Shown piece after piece: positions 63,026 to 64,000 of a stretch of DNA of 64,000 nucleotides; within the stretch, counting starts at the first letter, position 1; each line of letters starts with the position of its first letter. This stretch comes from Rhodamnia argentea (lineage: Eukaryota; Streptophyta; Magnoliopsida; Myrtales; Myrtaceae): contig NC_063160.1 in the NCBI RefSeq assembly GCF_020921035.1, positions 21,549,595 through 21,613,594 on the forward strand. The letters are read 5' to 3'. The notes beneath the pieces are model-generated. The model worked only from the letters and a program-made list of their open reading frames with translations, did no database searches and had not been told where the DNA came from. The translations under genes were made by a program, and so were the position numbers.

Positions 63026-64000
63026 TGAACAAAAGGAGCAAACGAATAAAACATACAAATTTATCCATTAAGTTAATTAGTAAAGAAGAGGGATTAAATT
63101 TTTGCCTAGGAGCAAAGACACGTGTCTACGGAACCGACAACTTTTTGTCATGCCATGCGTTGTCTTGAACAATTTGTACAATTTTCACGTGCACAGATCT
63201 ACAGTGACGCATCGCATGACTGTGCAATTTCAATTATTTCGCGCACGGTTGATCTACTTTTTGCGTAATTTGATTGTCGCATCGTCGAAGTCGATCTCGA
63301 TTTAGAATAATTCCCGGTGTACCAATTGCTTAATCTACTCTGCCTATCCCTCTCGAGGAAGCAAGCTACGACTTCTCTACGGCTACGTATTCCTATCCCC
63401 GTCATCCGAAACCTTGCGACACCAACAACGACAAGCTCATCTTTCTTTTAATTGATTGGCCAATCGAATTAGGAAGAAAAATTCGATTTGAATAGTCTGA
63501 AAAATTGCGAGTTATGAACATCATCTGATTTAGAGAACTAGAGCTTTGACTGGTTTGTTTGTGCCCGCCTTTAATTTCGGACTCTACTCGTTTATGAAAA
63601 GCGAATAATTTGAAATGAATTTCTTAGAAAACGATCGCCCCCATTGCTTTACCAAAATGAATGCACAAAGATTATTATTGTCATTCATGAAAATATTTAG
63701 ACGTAAATGATGGTAGATAATAAAGTTGCCTTTCATTGAATAATTATTTTATCACACGATCGAACACTTTCCGTCTCATTAGTCAATAGTATTTTTCAAT
63801 TTATAAACCCTGTCATTATTCTGGTTGATAATTATCATTTCTTCTGGTCCTGATTTTCGCCAATAAGTCAGTCAATCAACTAGGCGTTGACTGAGGCTTC
63901 TCTTCAATGGTCTCCCCCTATTGCAAGCAACGAGGAGGCCTCCTGTCCGTGAACCCGCAATAGCCGGTGGAAGCTCGCTGAGTCCACCGCACCAGTCCCC
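63026..64000. other. right edge of the window, no gene recognised
   Basis: No gene is supported. The last 110 bases (about 63,890-64,000) turn GC-rich and contain frames open to the edge on both strands, so an exon of a gene lying mostly beyond the window is possible but cannot be identified. Confidence 0.4.

Overview
This window is nuclear DNA of a dicotyledonous plant. The genes are split by AT-rich introns with GT..AG borders, all recognisable families are plant families (R2R3-MYB subgroup 4, ROP GTPase, peroxisomal membrane ascorbate peroxidase, plant SMP/C2 synaptotagmin, UPL3-type HECT ligase, GH35 beta-galactosidase with a SUEL lectin tail), and the spacers hold small fold-back transposons. 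The closest remembered match for the MYB is the EgMYB1/MYB4 group, so a woody dicot such as Eucalyptus is plausible, but this is inference and no search was run. There is no operon, CRISPR array, phage, rRNA gene or tRNA gene that I can support.

Layout. 1-4,697: no gene recognised. 4,698-5,697 (minus): two-exon R2R3-MYB repressor with a TATA box at about 5,809. 5,830-9,650: gene-free. 9,927-10,824 (minus): frame-broken relic of a DUF1640 (FMP32/MCUR1-like) mitochondrial coiled-coil gene, followed by a diverged second copy of the APX 3' flank. 12,495-16,550 (minus): complete nine-exon peroxisomal APX (287 aa). 17,963-23,839 (minus): complete twelve-exon SYT1-type synaptotagmin (538 aa). 24,330-30,530: repeat-rich spacer with several MITE-like elements, the best being a hAT-type element with a perfect 8-bp target duplication. 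31,097-40,923 (plus): complete UPL3 (17 coding exons, 1,891 aa) with a 5'UTR intron. 42,718-47,293 (minus): complete 18-exon beta-galactosidase (829 aa). 48,048-52,509 (plus): complete eleven-exon MCM10 (414 aa), head to head with the beta-galactosidase. 55,704-58,945 (plus): complete seven-exon type I ROP GTPase (198 aa). 58,946-64,000: gene-free, with a MULE-like fold-back element and an inverted array of short units.

The genes do not form one pathway. They cover lignin/phenylpropanoid repression (MYB), hydrogen peroxide removal at peroxisomes (APX), ER-plasma membrane contact sites (SYT1), ubiquitin ligation (UPL3), cell-wall galactan trimming (BGAL), DNA replication initiation (MCM10) and polar growth signalling (ROP). 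Six of the seven intact genes carry a long CT-rich tract on the coding strand upstream of the ATG. I found no undescribed multi-gene system. The most interesting items are the DUF1640 relic beside a copy of the APX 3' flank, the bounded small transposons, and a 648-base open frame of unknown origin between UPL3 and the beta-galactosidase. Exon borders were set by eye from GT/AG sites, conserved protein sequence and phase arithmetic; all seven intact gene models add up to whole codons.
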